Assembly: GCF_001678945.1 (NCBI RefSeq)
Contig: NZ_CP015124.1
Coordinates: forward strand, 2,766,001-2,830,000
Direction of reading: 5' to 3'
DNA from: Phaeobacter gallaeciensis
GTDB taxonomy: Bacteria > Pseudomonadota > Alphaproteobacteria > Rhodobacterales > Rhodobacteraceae
Length of the DNA: 64,000 nucleotides
Shown: positions 34,761 through 43,687 of the stretch, one piece after another
How positions within the stretch are numbered: position 1 is the first letter of the stretch
Layout of the letters: each line of letters starts with the position of its first letter
Notes under the pieces: model-generated
The model's input: only the letters and a program-made list of their open reading frames with translations
Databases searched by the model: none
What the model was told of the DNA's origin: nothing
Translations under genes and position numbers: made by a program

Positions 34761-35681
34761 ATGCCTAAACCCTTTCTCAGTATCGAGCGTCTGACGCAGA
34801 AATTCCCCGACGGTCAGGGGGGCACCCTGACCGTTTTCGAAAACGCCACCTTTGGCATCGAAAAGGGAGAGTTCGTCTGCATCCTTGGCCACTCTGGCTG
34901 CGGCAAGTCGACGATCATGAACATCCTTGCCGGGTTGGCTGAGCCGACTTCGGGCGTGGTCAAGATGGATGGCACCGAGGTCTCCGGCCCGTCGCTGGAC
35001 CGCGGGGTGGTGTTCCAGAACTATTCGCTGCTGCCCTGGCTTTCGACCCTGAAGAACGTCACCTTTGGTGTGAAGGCGCGCTATCCCGACTGGTCCAAGG
35101 CCAAGGTCGAAGAACACGCCCGGGAATATCTGGCCATGGTCGGGCTTGAAGGCGATGTGGTTCAGCGCAAGCCGAGCCAACTGTCGGGTGGTATGCGTCA
35201 GCGGGTCTCCATCGCGCGGGCCTTTGCCAACCATCCCAAGCTGTTGCTGCTGGATGAACCCTTTGGCGCGTTGGATGCGCTGACCCGGGGCACCATTCAG
35301 GACGAACTCCTGAAGATCTGGGGCGGGACCGAGCAGACAGTGTTCATGATCACCCATGACATCGACGAGGCGATCTTGCTGGCTGACCGCATCCTGCTCA
35401 TGACCAACGGTCCTTTTGCCCGTGTGGCGGAGTCGGTGGAGATCACCATCCCGCGTCCGCGCAGCCGTACCGAGATCGTCGAACATCCCAACTACTACGC
35501 CATCCGCAACCACCTGGTGCAGTTCCTTGGCCAGCGGTCGAAAGAACTGGCCGGACAGAAAAGCGACGATCCCGATCAGCGGCCCGAAACCGTGCGGATC
35601 GACAAAACTGCGGCAGAATCCGCCACCGAAGCCGCACCAGAACCGGAACCGGCCCGCCACCTACAGGCGGTCAACGACTGA
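34761..35681 (+). CDS. ABC transporter ATP-binding protein, NrtD/CynD-like
   Basis: A 306-residue single-domain ATPase with all canonical motifs: Walker A GHSGCGKST, Q-loop VFQNYSLLPWLS, signature LSGGMRQR, Walker B LLLDEPFGALDAL and H-loop ITHDIDEAI. A hydrophilic C-terminal tail rich in Glu/Pro/Ala follows. GGAGC lies just before the ATG. The single domain presumably works as a homodimer, in contrast with the fused two-domain ATPase of the nitrate importer. Confidence 0.9.
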   Translation: MPKPFLSIERLTQKFPDGQGGTLTVFENATFGIEKGEFVCILGHSGCGKSTIMNILAGLAEPTSGVVKMDGTEVSGPSLDRGVVFQNYSLLPWLSTLKNVTFGVKARYPDWSKAKVEEHAREYLAMVGLEGDVVQRKPSQLSGGMRQRVSIARAFANHPKLLLLDEPFGALDALTRGTIQDELLKIWGGTEQTVFMITHDIDEAILLADRILLMTNGPFARVAESVEITIPRPRSRTEIVEHPNYYAIRNHLVQFLGQRSKELAGQKSDDPDQRPETVRIDKTAAESATEAAPEPEPARHLQAVND

Positions 35682-35724
35682 CAGGTCGGCGCGACCGGCT
35701 GAAGACAAATCAGGAGGACAACAG

Positions 35725-36195
35725 ATGAAAGATACTTTTGAGGTGCCCACGATGATGAGCAAAGAAGACGTGACCATGATGATCCTCTCGGCCAAGAAAC
35801 AGGCCGGGATGACCTGGGAAGGCATCGCCGAAAAGATCGGCATGTCGCCGGTCTGGACCCATTCGGCCTGCATGGGCATGAATGGCTTTCCCAAGGACAA
35901 GGCCGAAGCGCTGGTGACGGCCCTCGCGCTGCCGCAAGAGGCGGTCTCGGTTCTGGAAGAGCCGCCGACCAAGGTCTGGGAGCAAGCCATCCCCACCGAT
36001 CCCTGCATCTATCGCCTGTACGAAATCGTCGGAGTTTACGGCCCGACCATCAAGGCGCTGATCGAAGAGAAATTCGGCACCGGCATCATGTCGGCCATCG
36101 ATTTCGACATGCAGGTGATCCGCGTGCCCCACGAAAAGGGCGACCGGGTCAAGATCGAGATGTCCGGCAAATACCTCGGCTATAATTCCTGGTAA
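35725..36195 (+). CDS. cynS: Cyanase (cyanate hydratase)
   Basis: A 156-residue protein, the same length as E. coli CynS. It catalyses bicarbonate-dependent breakdown of cyanate to ammonium and CO2. The catalytic triad is visible, one residue shifted from E. coli numbering: Arg97 and Glu100 in PCIYRLYEIV, and Ser123 in GTGIMSAIDF. The N-terminal helical domain (MSKEDVTMMILSAKKQAGMT) is also typical. CAGGAGG lies 8 bases upstream. It is the last gene of the importer operon, ending at a strong terminator. Confidence 0.96.
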   Translation: MKDTFEVPTMMSKEDVTMMILSAKKQAGMTWEGIAEKIGMSPVWTHSACMGMNGFPKDKAEALVTALALPQEAVSVLEEPPTKVWEQAIPTDPCIYRLYEIVGVYGPTIKALIEEKFGTGIMSAIDFDMQVIRVPHEKGDRVKIEMSGKYLGYNSW

Positions 36196-36242
36196 GCCAT
36201 CAAGCGGCCCATGTGCATTGGAACATGGGCCGCAGAACCCGT

Positions 36243-36300
36243 CGCCCCGGCCGTTCCGCCCGATCCTCTTCCCGGGCAGGATGGCCGGGGCGGTTTTTTT
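36243..36300 (+). terminator. Rho-independent terminator after cynS
   Basis: A 10-bp stem CGCCCCGGCC (36243-36252) pairs with GGCCGGGGCG (36283-36292), with a second small CCCG/CGGG stem in the loop. It is followed by G and seven T. It ends the cyanate operon 48 bases after the cynS stop. Confidence 0.9.
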
Positions 36301-36303
36301 AGA

Positions 36304-36618
36304 TCAGTGGTTCAGCTGCGCGCGCAACTCTTCGGCCTCGCGGCGGGCATCGCGCAGACCTTCCATGGCCGCGCTCAGCTCGGCTTCGGTCTGGGTCAGC
36401 TGGTTGGTCAGCTCCGCTTCGCGTTGTTGCAGGTAGGTGATCGCCTGATCGCGTGTCTCTTCGGCCTCGTGCAATTCCTGGCTCATCCGGTCCAGATCGG
36501 CCACGTCGCTTTGCCGGACGCGGGTGAAACGGTGCACCAGCCAATTGGCAAACCAGCCCATCGCGAAGGCGGCAAACAGGATGATTGCGGTGGTGAGGAT
36601 GAACTCTGTCCTGTTCAT
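36304..36618 (-). CDS. Membrane-anchored coiled-coil protein
   Basis: A 104-residue protein with one N-terminal membrane helix (about residues 6-28) and a long Glu/Gln/Ala-rich coiled coil (about 38-102, with QQREAELTNQLTQTEAELS). I do not recognise a named family. It overlaps the OmpA-type gene upstream by ATGA, so it is likely co-translated and may assist that envelope protein. Confidence 0.75.
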   Translation of the reverse strand: MNRTEFILTTAIILFAAFAMGWFANWLVHRFTRVRQSDVADLDRMSQELHEAEETRDQAITYLQQREAELTNQLTQTEAELSAAMEGLRDARREAEELRAQLNH

Positions 36619-38630
36619 TGGCCCGATGTCTCCTGTTCTGTGTCGCCGGTCTCAGTGTCAGCCGCCTGTGCGTCGTCACCCTCGGCGTCTTCTGCTTGGG
36701 TTTCAGCCTGGGTTTCGGTTTCGCCTTCGGCTGCAGGGGCTTTGGCCTCTGCTGTCGTCTCCTCCACGGGCGCTGCGGCGCTGTCGAGGGTGCTTTCCTC
36801 GCTCTCGCCAGTCGTCGGCAGCAGCAGGCGGAAATCGATGCGGCGGTTGGCTTCGCGGCCTTCCTCGGTGTCGTTCGAGGCGATCGGGCTGCTTTCGCCA
36901 AATCCGCGCGCGATATAGGTCGAGGTCAGGATCCGCCGCGCCCGCAATTCGTTGAGAACCGATTGCGCTCGCGCCTGGCTGAGGTTCTGGTTCATCTCCT
37001 CACGCCCCTGGCTGTCGGTGTGGCCTTGGATTTCCAGCCGTATCGGGCCGCATTTCTCAAGGATCGCGGCGATCTTGTCGATGATCACGTTGCTGCCGGC
37101 CTCCACCGTGGCCGAGCCGGGCTCAAAGGTGATCTTGCCGTTCTCCAGCTGCACGCTGGTCAGCGCCGCCTGACACAGCTCCGGCGCCATCGGTTGATCC
37201 TTGGGCGCGGGCGGCTCTTCATAGGTGATGTCGAGCTCATAGTCTTCGGCCTCGCCCAGTTTGGCGGACAGGAACTTGGCAATCTCTGAGGAGGCATCCT
37301 TGCGGTAGCTCATGCCGCGCAGGGTTAGATCCTCTGGCGTGACGCTGACCGCGCCGCGCTCCAGATAGGAAAGCGCCTCAAGCCCGGCCAGCACCCGCAC
37401 CGGCCAATCGGCAGGCAGTCCCTCGGCCACGCGCGCGGCGGTATAGACGCTGTCGGAGCCAAACCGCGCCTTGGCATAGCTGTCGGCGATGGTGCGGGTG
37501 GCGGCATCGGTGATGCGCCCGCGCAGCTGCACCTGGCCTTCGGGGCTGAGCGTGGCGGTGAATTCGGGCGGTCCGGCAGCGGCATCGGTTTCCGGCATGG
37601 GCAGCACCGCGTGCAGGGCAAAGACCTGCGGCAGCGCGGTTTCCAGCTCTCCCACCACTGTGTCGAATTGGGCCTCCGGCGTGCCTTCGGCGGCGACAAG
37701 GGTGATATCGGCGTTGGCGATGGTGACCGAGCCCTGACCCAATTCCGCAAGGCTCTGAATGCTGAGTTCGGCGGCATCGGCCCATGTGGGGGAGGGAACC
37801 CCCATGCCAATCACGCAGTCGGCCTCTCCCTCCAGTCCGGCAGCGCGGGCGGCGGACAGGATGCGGGCGCGGCTTTCCTCGTCCTCGGCTGAGCAGGCAT
37901 CGAACCGGGCACCGCTTTCGGAAATCAGAAACCGCAGGGTAAAGGGCGTGATCACCGGGCGCGGCGCGGCAATATCAAGGCTGAGACGGATCTGCGGCGG
38001 TGCCATCCTGCTCAGCTGGCGTTCAAAACTGTCGCGTTCTTCGGTGCTGTCGGCGATTGCGGTCACCGAAACCGCGCCTGCCTCGACCGAGATCTTGGAG
38101 CGCGGCAGCAGCTCCAACGCCGCGACGGCGAATTTCAGCGCCGGGTCCCAGCCATCGGGGAGCGGGTAATCCGCGGTTTCCAGAAGATCGGCGACCTTCT
38201 TGTTGTTGTCTTCGGCGATGCGGTCCAGCTGTCCGACCAGCGTCTCGCGCGAGGCGGACAGCGGGATCAACCCGCTGATTGAAATGCCCCGATCATTGCG
38301 CAGGATTTCCGCCGAAAACCGCGGCGGCGCCAATCCGTCCGAGGGCGGCACCGTGATATCGTCGATCACCCGCGCCGCATCGACAATGCTGCCTGCCAGA
38401 GAGATCGCTGCAAACCGGGTGGCTTCGTCCGGGGCGGTGCCCTGCAGGGTGACCCGCAGCCCGTCGGCGGTGACCTCGGCCCAGTGCAGGCCCGCAACAT
38501 CCAGAGACCGGCGCACTTCGCGCTCGCTGCCACGCTCGACGGCTGTGACGGCAAACCCCGCTGCGATCAGGCTCAGCCCTGCCGCCGCGGCGAAGGACAA
38601 AGTCGGGATCAGAAACGAAGACAGGCGCAT
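36615..38630 (-). CDS. OmpA-family protein with BON-like repeats
   Basis: A 671-residue envelope protein. The N-terminal hydrophobic stretch (residues 1-30) is a signal or anchor. A long region follows with BON-like segments (for example RVTLQGTAPDEATRFAAISLA). Residues about 490-600 are an OmpA C-terminal peptidoglycan-binding domain: EIQGHTDSQGREEMNQNLSQ, ARAQSVLNELRARRI, GFGESSPIASNDTEEGREANRRIDF. The last 60 residues are an acidic Glu/Thr/Ala tail. It probably links the membrane to peptidoglycan. It is downstream of ubiA by 61 bases, followed by the coiled-coil gene. Confidence 0.85.
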   Translation of the reverse strand: MRLSSFLIPTLSFAAAAGLSLIAAGFAVTAVERGSEREVRRSLDVAGLHWAEVTADGLRVTLQGTAPDEATRFAAISLAGSIVDAARVIDDITVPPSDGLAPPRFSAEILRNDRGISISGLIPLSASRETLVGQLDRIAEDNNKKVADLLETADYPLPDGWDPALKFAVAALELLPRSKISVEAGAVSVTAIADSTEERDSFERQLSRMAPPQIRLSLDIAAPRPVITPFTLRFLISESGARFDACSAEDEESRARILSAARAAGLEGEADCVIGMGVPSPTWADAAELSIQSLAELGQGSVTIANADITLVAAEGTPEAQFDTVVGELETALPQVFALHAVLPMPETDAAAGPPEFTATLSPEGQVQLRGRITDAATRTIADSYAKARFGSDSVYTAARVAEGLPADWPVRVLAGLEALSYLERGAVSVTPEDLTLRGMSYRKDASSEIAKFLSAKLGEAEDYELDITYEEPPAPKDQPMAPELCQAALTSVQLENGKITFEPGSATVEAGSNVIIDKIAAILEKCGPIRLEIQGHTDSQGREEMNQNLSQARAQSVLNELRARRILTSTYIARGFGESSPIASNDTEEGREANRRIDFRLLLPTTGESEESTLDSAAAPVEETTAEAKAPAAEGETETQAETQAEDAEGDDAQAADTETGDTEQETSGQ

Positions 38631-38691
38631 TGCAACAGCATTCCCAGATACGGTTGGGCTCTGTCATACAGGCCAGCGGCGGCCTGTTCAA

Positions 38692-39654
38692 TCACACGAA
38701 AGTGGCCACGGCAAAGAAGATCAGCGGAATCAAGCCGGTATCGCGGTTGAGCCGGAACAGCTTCAACAGGCGGGGGTTGTTTTCGGGATCAAATACGCGC
38801 AATTGCCAGGTCATGTGCCAGCCCATAGCCCAGGGACCGGCAAGCGCAATCAGCAGGGTCAGCAGGTTGGCATCGACATGTGCGGCCAGCACAACGGCAA
38901 GGGCCATCAGGCCCACGGTTGCCACGATGAAGCGGCGCAGCCAGCTGGGGCTGTTGTCGCCAAACAGGCGGGCGGTGGATTTGACGCCGATCAGCGCGTC
39001 GTCCTCGGTGTCCTGATGTGCATAGATGGTGTCATAAAACAGCGTCCAGGCAATCCCCGCCAGATAGAGGATGACCGGCGGCCATGCCAACGATCCGGTA
39101 TGCGCCACCCAGGCCAGCATGGCCCCCCAGTTGAAGGCCAGCCCAAGGAAGATCTGCGGCCACCAGGTGAACCTTTTGGCAAAGGGGTAGACGGCAACTG
39201 GCAGCAGCGCCAGCACGCCCATGCCGATGGCAGCCCAGTTGAAGGTCATCAGGATGCCAAAGGCCACAAGCGCCTGCGCGCACATCCAAGTCACCGCGCC
39301 GCGCACGGTCACCTGTCCGGATGGGATCGGTCGTGATCGGGTACGCTCGACCGCGCCGTCAAAGTTGCGGTCGGTGATGTCGTTCCATGTGCAGCCCGCA
39401 CCGCGCATCAGCCAGGCGCCAAGCCCACAGGCGACAAAGATCCAGGCGTCCTGCCAGACCGGGGTGTCATCCCAGAGGATGGCCAGCGCCAGACCCCACC
39501 AGCAGGGGATCAGCAACAGCCATGTGCCGATCGGGCGGTCTGCGCGGCTCAGCCGCAGATAGGGGCGCGACCAGGCGGGCGCGTGGGTGTCCACCCAATT
39601 CCCCTTGACCGCATCTGCGACCTGACCATCTGGTGTTGGCGATTGCCCTTGCAT
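38692..39654 (-). CDS. ubiA: 4-hydroxybenzoate polyprenyltransferase
   Basis: A 320-residue integral membrane prenyltransferase that attaches the polyprenyl tail to 4-hydroxybenzoate in ubiquinone synthesis. Both Asp-rich motifs are present, NDITDRNFD and DTIYAHQDTEDD, as are RADRPIGTWLLLIPCWWGLAL and SRPIPSGQV. I chose ATG 39654 (MQGQSPTPDG), preceded by GAGG on the minus strand. A longer frame reading back to 39747 would run through rsmE and is rejected. Its start is only 12 bases from the divergent rsmE start. Confidence 0.94.
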   Translation of the reverse strand: MQGQSPTPDGQVADAVKGNWVDTHAPAWSRPYLRLSRADRPIGTWLLLIPCWWGLALAILWDDTPVWQDAWIFVACGLGAWLMRGAGCTWNDITDRNFDGAVERTRSRPIPSGQVTVRGAVTWMCAQALVAFGILMTFNWAAIGMGVLALLPVAVYPFAKRFTWWPQIFLGLAFNWGAMLAWVAHTGSLAWPPVILYLAGIAWTLFYDTIYAHQDTEDDALIGVKSTARLFGDNSPSWLRRFIVATVGLMALAVVLAAHVDANLLTLLIALAGPWAMGWHMTWQLRVFDPENNPRLLKLFRLNRDTGLIPLIFFAVATFV

Positions 39655-39666
39655 ATGTAGGACCTC

Positions 39667-40449
39667 ATGAGTGCGAAGATCAGACTGTATGTAGAGCACC
39701 CCTTGGGGGCAGGGCAAACCATTCCTTTGGACCGGGATCAGGCACATTACCTCTTCGGGGTGATGCGGCAGGCTGTCGGCGCCAAGGTGGCCCTGTTCAA
39801 CGGGCGTGATGGAGAATGGCTGGCCGAGGTAGCCGAAGCAGGCAAACGCGGCGGGGTATTGAGCTGTCTTGAGCAGACGCGCCCCTTGCAGATGCCGCCA
39901 GACCTGTGGCTGATTTTTGCCCCGATCAAGAAGGCGCGCACCGATTTCATCGTCGAAAAGGCCGCCGAGATGGGCGCGGCGCGAATCCTGCCGGTGCAGA
40001 CCGACTTCACCAATTCCGAGCGTATTCGCCAGGACCGGCTACAGGCCCACGCGGTGGAGGCGGCCGAGCAATGCGGTGGTACCTTCGTTCCCGAGGTGAC
40101 GGATCTGCAGAAACTGTCGCGCCTGCTGGATCACTGGCCGCAGGAGCGTCAGTTGATGTTCTGCGACGAGGCCGAGGTGGGGCAGAGGCTGTTTCTGGAT
40201 CGCGTCGAGGGTGGCGGCCGTCCGGGGGCGGAGGGGCGCTGCCCGGCCTATCGTCCGGGCGAAGTCTCTCAGCCAGGATCCTGGGCCATCCTCATCGGTC
40301 CCGAAGGCGGTTTCTCTGAGGCTGAGCGCAAGCGTCTGCACGGGATGGAGCAGGCCCATGTGGTCAGCCTTGGCCCGCGGATCCTGCGCGCCGACACCGC
40401 AGCGGTGGCGGCAATGACCCTGTGGCAGCAAAGTCTCGGGGATTGGTGA
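39667..40449 (+). CDS. rsmE: 16S rRNA (uracil-1498-N3) methyltransferase
   Basis: A 260-residue SPOUT-class methyltransferase. An N-terminal PUA-like domain (IPLDRDQAHYLFGVMRQAVG) is followed by the knot domain with KKARTDFIVEKAAEMGAARILPV, LIGPEGGFSEAE (S-adenosylmethionine loop) and LGPRILRADTAAVAAMTLW. It modifies U1498 of 16S rRNA. The region around residues 175-200 (GGRPGAEGRCPAYRPG) looks like a small insertion. The gene stops 1 base before the GNAT start codon, so it is co-transcribed with the next three genes or two. Confidence 0.94.
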   Translation: MSAKIRLYVEHPLGAGQTIPLDRDQAHYLFGVMRQAVGAKVALFNGRDGEWLAEVAEAGKRGGVLSCLEQTRPLQMPPDLWLIFAPIKKARTDFIVEKAAEMGAARILPVQTDFTNSERIRQDRLQAHAVEAAEQCGGTFVPEVTDLQKLSRLLDHWPQERQLMFCDEAEVGQRLFLDRVEGGGRPGAEGRCPAYRPGEVSQPGSWAILIGPEGGFSEAERKRLHGMEQAHVVSLGPRILRADTAAVAAMTLWQQSLGDW

Positions 40450-40450
40450 C

Positions 40451-41284
40451 ATGGTCTGGCGCGCCGCCCGCGCGGCTGACATTCCGCAGATAGAGCGCCT
40501 GCTGCGCCAGCATCTGCAAAGCTCGATGTTCCTTCTGGGCAACCTGCAGGATCCCGGCAATGGACAGGAGATGGATCTTTGGGTGCAGGATGACCACTCG
40601 GGCGTCTTTGGTCTGACAGAGGCGGGCATGGTGCTGATGCAGGCGCCCCACGCGCGCGCCGAAGACTGGCAGGAGGCATCTGCGCTGCTGGCCGGGCGGA
40701 GCATCGTGGGCTGCGCCGGAGACACCGCACAGCTGCGCGCCTTTCTCGCCGCCAGCGATCTTGTCTCCTGCCCGACCCGGCTGGATGAAAACGAGCCGGG
40801 GTTCTCCCTTGACCTTGACCAGCTGGAAATACCGAAGGCTGAACAGGCGGCGCTGATCCCGCTGGCCGCGGCGCCGCGCGATCTGGTGCTGGACTGGCGG
40901 GCGGCATATCATCGCGAAGTTCTGGGGGCCGGGGCGGAGGTCAGTGAAGAAAAGGCGGCGCAGGATATCGCCGGTTACCTTGACCGTGACAGCCACCGGG
41001 TTCTTTCAATTGCCGGACAACCGGTTGCCATGACAGGGTTCAATGCCCAGATACCGGAGGTGGTGCAGATCGGTGGCGTCTATACGCCGCCGGGTTTGCG
41101 GGGCAGGGGGTTGGCGCGCCTTGCCGTCGCCCTGCATCTGGACGAGGCCCGCAAGGCCGGGGCGCAGCGGGCCGTGTTGTTCGCCGCCAGCCCGGCAGCA
41201 GCGCGCGCCTATGAGGCAATCGGGTTCCGGCCCGCTGGATCATTTTCTCTGGTGCTTTTTGCCCCGGAACAGGAGGTGCCATGA
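40451..41284 (+). CDS. GNAT-family N-acetyltransferase
   Basis: A 277-residue protein with a C-terminal acetyl-CoA binding fold: IGGVYTPPGLRGRGLARLAVALHL (motif A with GRGLA) and ARAYEAIGFRPAGSFSLVLF (motif B). The N-terminal half (RAADIPQIERLLRQHLQSSMFLLGNL) resembles the GNAT-like first domain of two-domain acetyltransferases. The substrate is unknown. It begins directly after rsmE and overlaps the next gene by ATGA. Confidence 0.82.
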   Translation: MVWRAARAADIPQIERLLRQHLQSSMFLLGNLQDPGNGQEMDLWVQDDHSGVFGLTEAGMVLMQAPHARAEDWQEASALLAGRSIVGCAGDTAQLRAFLAASDLVSCPTRLDENEPGFSLDLDQLEIPKAEQAALIPLAAAPRDLVLDWRAAYHREVLGAGAEVSEEKAAQDIAGYLDRDSHRVLSIAGQPVAMTGFNAQIPEVVQIGGVYTPPGLRGRGLARLAVALHLDEARKAGAQRAVLFAASPAAARAYEAIGFRPAGSFSLVLFAPEQEVP

Positions 41285-41808
41285 GTTTCATCCGACCCGA
41301 AGCACAGGCCAGCCTGTGGCGCTGGCGCGAGCTGATCGTCGCGGCGCTGATGCTGCTGGTGGGGCTGAAGTGGGCTTTCACCTCCTATGGATTTACCGCC
41401 ATGACCGGCTGGGCGCTGATTGCGGTCGGGCTGGTTCTGGCCGTGGTGGGGGCGCAGCGGCTGCGATTTCGGCTGGGCGCAGGCGGGCCGGGTGTGGTGC
41501 AGGTGGACGAAGGGCAGATCGCCTATTTCGGTCCTCTGACGGGCGGCGCCGTTGCGGCCTCCGAAATCGAACGGCTGCGGCTGGATCACACCGCGAAACC
41601 GCCCCATTGGGTGCTGGAACAGCCGGGACAGCCGCCGCTGGCGATCCCGGTCAACGCCGAAGGTCACGAGGCGCTGTTTGACGTCTTTGCCAGCCTTCCG
41701 GGGTTGCGCACGGAGCGGATGCTGGCCGAGCTGCGCAAGGCCGGTGCTCACCAGGTCGTGATCTGGGAGCGCATCCCAAGCCGACCCACCCACCAAAGGC
41801 TGCATTGA
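41281..41808 (+). CDS. Small membrane protein of unknown function
   Basis: A 175-residue protein with two membrane helices (about residues 17-36 and 41-60), then a soluble domain with the segment VVQVDEGQIAYFGPLTGGAVAASEIERL, reminiscent of membrane-associated PH-like domains. I do not recognise a named family. It is translationally coupled to the GNAT gene and followed by gshA after 67 bases. Confidence 0.7.
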   Translation: MSFIRPEAQASLWRWRELIVAALMLLVGLKWAFTSYGFTAMTGWALIAVGLVLAVVGAQRLRFRLGAGGPGVVQVDEGQIAYFGPLTGGAVAASEIERLRLDHTAKPPHWVLEQPGQPPLAIPVNAEGHEALFDVFASLPGLRTERMLAELRKAGAHQVVIWERIPSRPTHQRLH

Positions 41809-41875
41809 CACCGGCGTCGTTTGGCCCCACTTCTGACCGCCGAAAACAGCGAAACAACAGGACGGAGTGCCCGGC

Positions 41876-43246
41876 ATGTCCATTCCCCAGTCCGGCGGCG
41901 GACCGATCGAACGCCACGAACAGATGGCCGAATACCTGGCCTCCGGCTGTAAACCGAGCGCCGACTGGCGCATCGGCACCGAGCACGAGAAGTTCGGCTA
42001 TTGCAAGGATACGCTGAAACCGCTGCCCTACGCCGGTCAACGCTCGATCCAGGCGGTACTGGAAGGGCTGCGTGATCGTTATGGCTGGTCGCCCGTCACC
42101 GAAGGCGGCAACCTCATTGGTCTGACCAAGGATGGCGCCAACGTCAGCCTTGAACCCGGCGGGGCGCTGGAGCTTTCGGGCGCGCCTCTGGAAACCATTC
42201 ACGAGACCTGCGACGAGGTAAACGTCCACCTGCGCGAGGTGAAGGAAATCGCCGACAAGATCGGCGTCGGTTTCATCGGCCTTGGCGCCGCTCCGATCTG
42301 GACCCATGACGAGATGCCGCTGATGCCCAAGGGGCGTTACCGGCTGATGAACGATTACATGGCCAAGGTCGGCACCATGGGCCGGGACATGATGCGCCGC
42401 ACCACCACGGTGCAGGTGAACCTTGATTTCGCCTCTGAGGCCGACATGGTGCAGAAACTGCGCGTCGCCCTGGCGTTGCAGCCGGTGGCCACTGCGCTGT
42501 TTGCCAATTCGCCTTTCTTCGAAGGTATACCCAACGGCCACAAGTCCTGGCGCAGCAAGATCTGGCGCCATCTCGACGATGCCCGCACCGGCATGCTGCC
42601 CTTCGTCTTTGAAAAGGGCATGGGATTTGAACGCTACGTGGAATACGCGCTCGATGTGCCGATGTATTTCGTCTACCGCGATGGTGAATACATCAACGCG
42701 CTGGGTCAGTCCTTCCGCGATTTCCTCAATGGCAAACTGCCCGCGCTGCCCGGTGAAACCCCGACGCTCAGCGATTGGGCTGACCACCTGACCACCGCCT
42801 TTCCCGAGGCGCGGATCAAGAAATACATGGAGATGCGCGGCGCCGATGGCGGCCCCTGGCGCAGGCTCTGCGCGCTGCCGGCCTTCTGGGTGGGTCTGAT
42901 GTACGACCAAAACAGCCTCGATGCGGCCTGGGATCTGGTCAAGGGCTGGGATGCGGAAACCCGCGAGGCCCTGCGCGTGGGCGCGGCGGAACAGGCGCTG
43001 CAGGCCGAGGTCGGAGACATCAAGATGCACGATCTGGCGCGTCAGGTGCTGGAGATTTCCGAGGCAGGCCTCAAGGCGCGCGCCCGTCCCGGCGCTGGTG
43101 GCATGGTCCCTGACGAGACGCATTTCCTGAATGCACTGAAGGAAAGCATCGACAGCGGCAAGGTCCCGGCAGACGAACTGCTGGAGCATTATCACGGCGA
43201 CTGGAACGGCGATCTGACCCGGATCTACGCCGAATACAGCTACTGA
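41876..43246 (+). CDS. gshA: Glutamate-cysteine ligase, plant/alphaproteobacterial type
   Basis: A 456-residue ligase catalysing the first step of glutathione synthesis (ATP-dependent gamma-glutamylcysteine formation). Motifs of the class II (plant-like) enzyme: WRIGTEHEKFGY, VSLEPGGALELSGAP, MMRRTTTVQVNLDFASE and MEMRGADGGPWRRLCALPAFWVGLMYD. I chose ATG 41876 (MSIPQSGGGP); the GTG at 41867 is an alternative. A bidirectional-looking terminator follows the stop. Confidence 0.94.
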   Translation: MSIPQSGGGPIERHEQMAEYLASGCKPSADWRIGTEHEKFGYCKDTLKPLPYAGQRSIQAVLEGLRDRYGWSPVTEGGNLIGLTKDGANVSLEPGGALELSGAPLETIHETCDEVNVHLREVKEIADKIGVGFIGLGAAPIWTHDEMPLMPKGRYRLMNDYMAKVGTMGRDMMRRTTTVQVNLDFASEADMVQKLRVALALQPVATALFANSPFFEGIPNGHKSWRSKIWRHLDDARTGMLPFVFEKGMGFERYVEYALDVPMYFVYRDGEYINALGQSFRDFLNGKLPALPGETPTLSDWADHLTTAFPEARIKKYMEMRGADGGPWRRLCALPAFWVGLMYDQNSLDAAWDLVKGWDAETREALRVGAAEQALQAEVGDIKMHDLARQVLEISEAGLKARARPGAGGMVPDETHFLNALKESIDSGKVPADELLEHYHGDWNGDLTRIYAEYSY

Positions 43247-43254
43247 TCCAAAAC

Positions 43255-43290
43255 GTAAAACGGGGCGCCGCTGAGGCGCCCCGCTTTCTG
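43255..43290. terminator. Bidirectional terminator between gshA and the convergent gene
   Basis: A 9-bp stem CGGGGCGCC (43261-43269), loop GCTGA, and GGCGCCCCG (43275-43283). On the plus strand CTTTCT follows. On the minus strand TTTTACGTTTT follows. It therefore suits termination of both the gshA transcript and the convergent membrane-protein operon. Confidence 0.85.
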
Positions 43291-43301
43291 GGGGCCTGGG
43301 C

Positions 43302-43670
43302 TCAAGCGGCGCTTGCGGCCGGTTTGCCTGTGGCAACTGTGGCAGGTGGGTTCACCGCCTCGCGGACCACGGCGCGCAGGGTGGCGACGGCGTGGGCGAA
43401 GCCGAGACCGAGGCAGATCGCAGCAAAGCCGAGCGCGGGCAACAGGCCCCAGACACCTAGGTCAAGCACCGGCATCGCGGCGCCGATCAGCCCGATGCCC
43501 CCGAGGGCGATCATGGCATAGCCGGTTGCGATGGTGACGCCTGCCGCCTGCGCGGCACTGCCCGATTGCGGGCAGTCGCCTAAGATGCTGGAAATTTTGA
43601 GGATCATCAGGGTCATCGCGGTGACCATGAGAAGGGCGAGGGCGAGGTAGGTTGCGATTTGAAACAGCAT
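43302..43670 (-). CDS. Membrane protein of unknown function
   Basis: A 122-residue protein with three hydrophobic helices (about residues 5-25, 43-65 and 70-95) and a hydrophilic Ala-rich C-terminus. One Cys (GDCPQSG) lies between helices one and two. I do not recognise a family. It is the last gene of a three-gene minus-strand unit headed by a GbsR-type regulator, 17 bases after the preceding gene. Confidence 0.7.
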   Translation of the reverse strand: MLFQIATYLALALLMVTAMTLMILKISSILGDCPQSGSAAQAAGVTIATGYAMIALGGIGLIGAAMPVLDLGVWGLLPALGFAAICLGLGFAHAVATLRAVVREAVNPPATVATGKPAASAA

Positions 43671-43687
43671 GGTGGTGTCCTTTCGAT

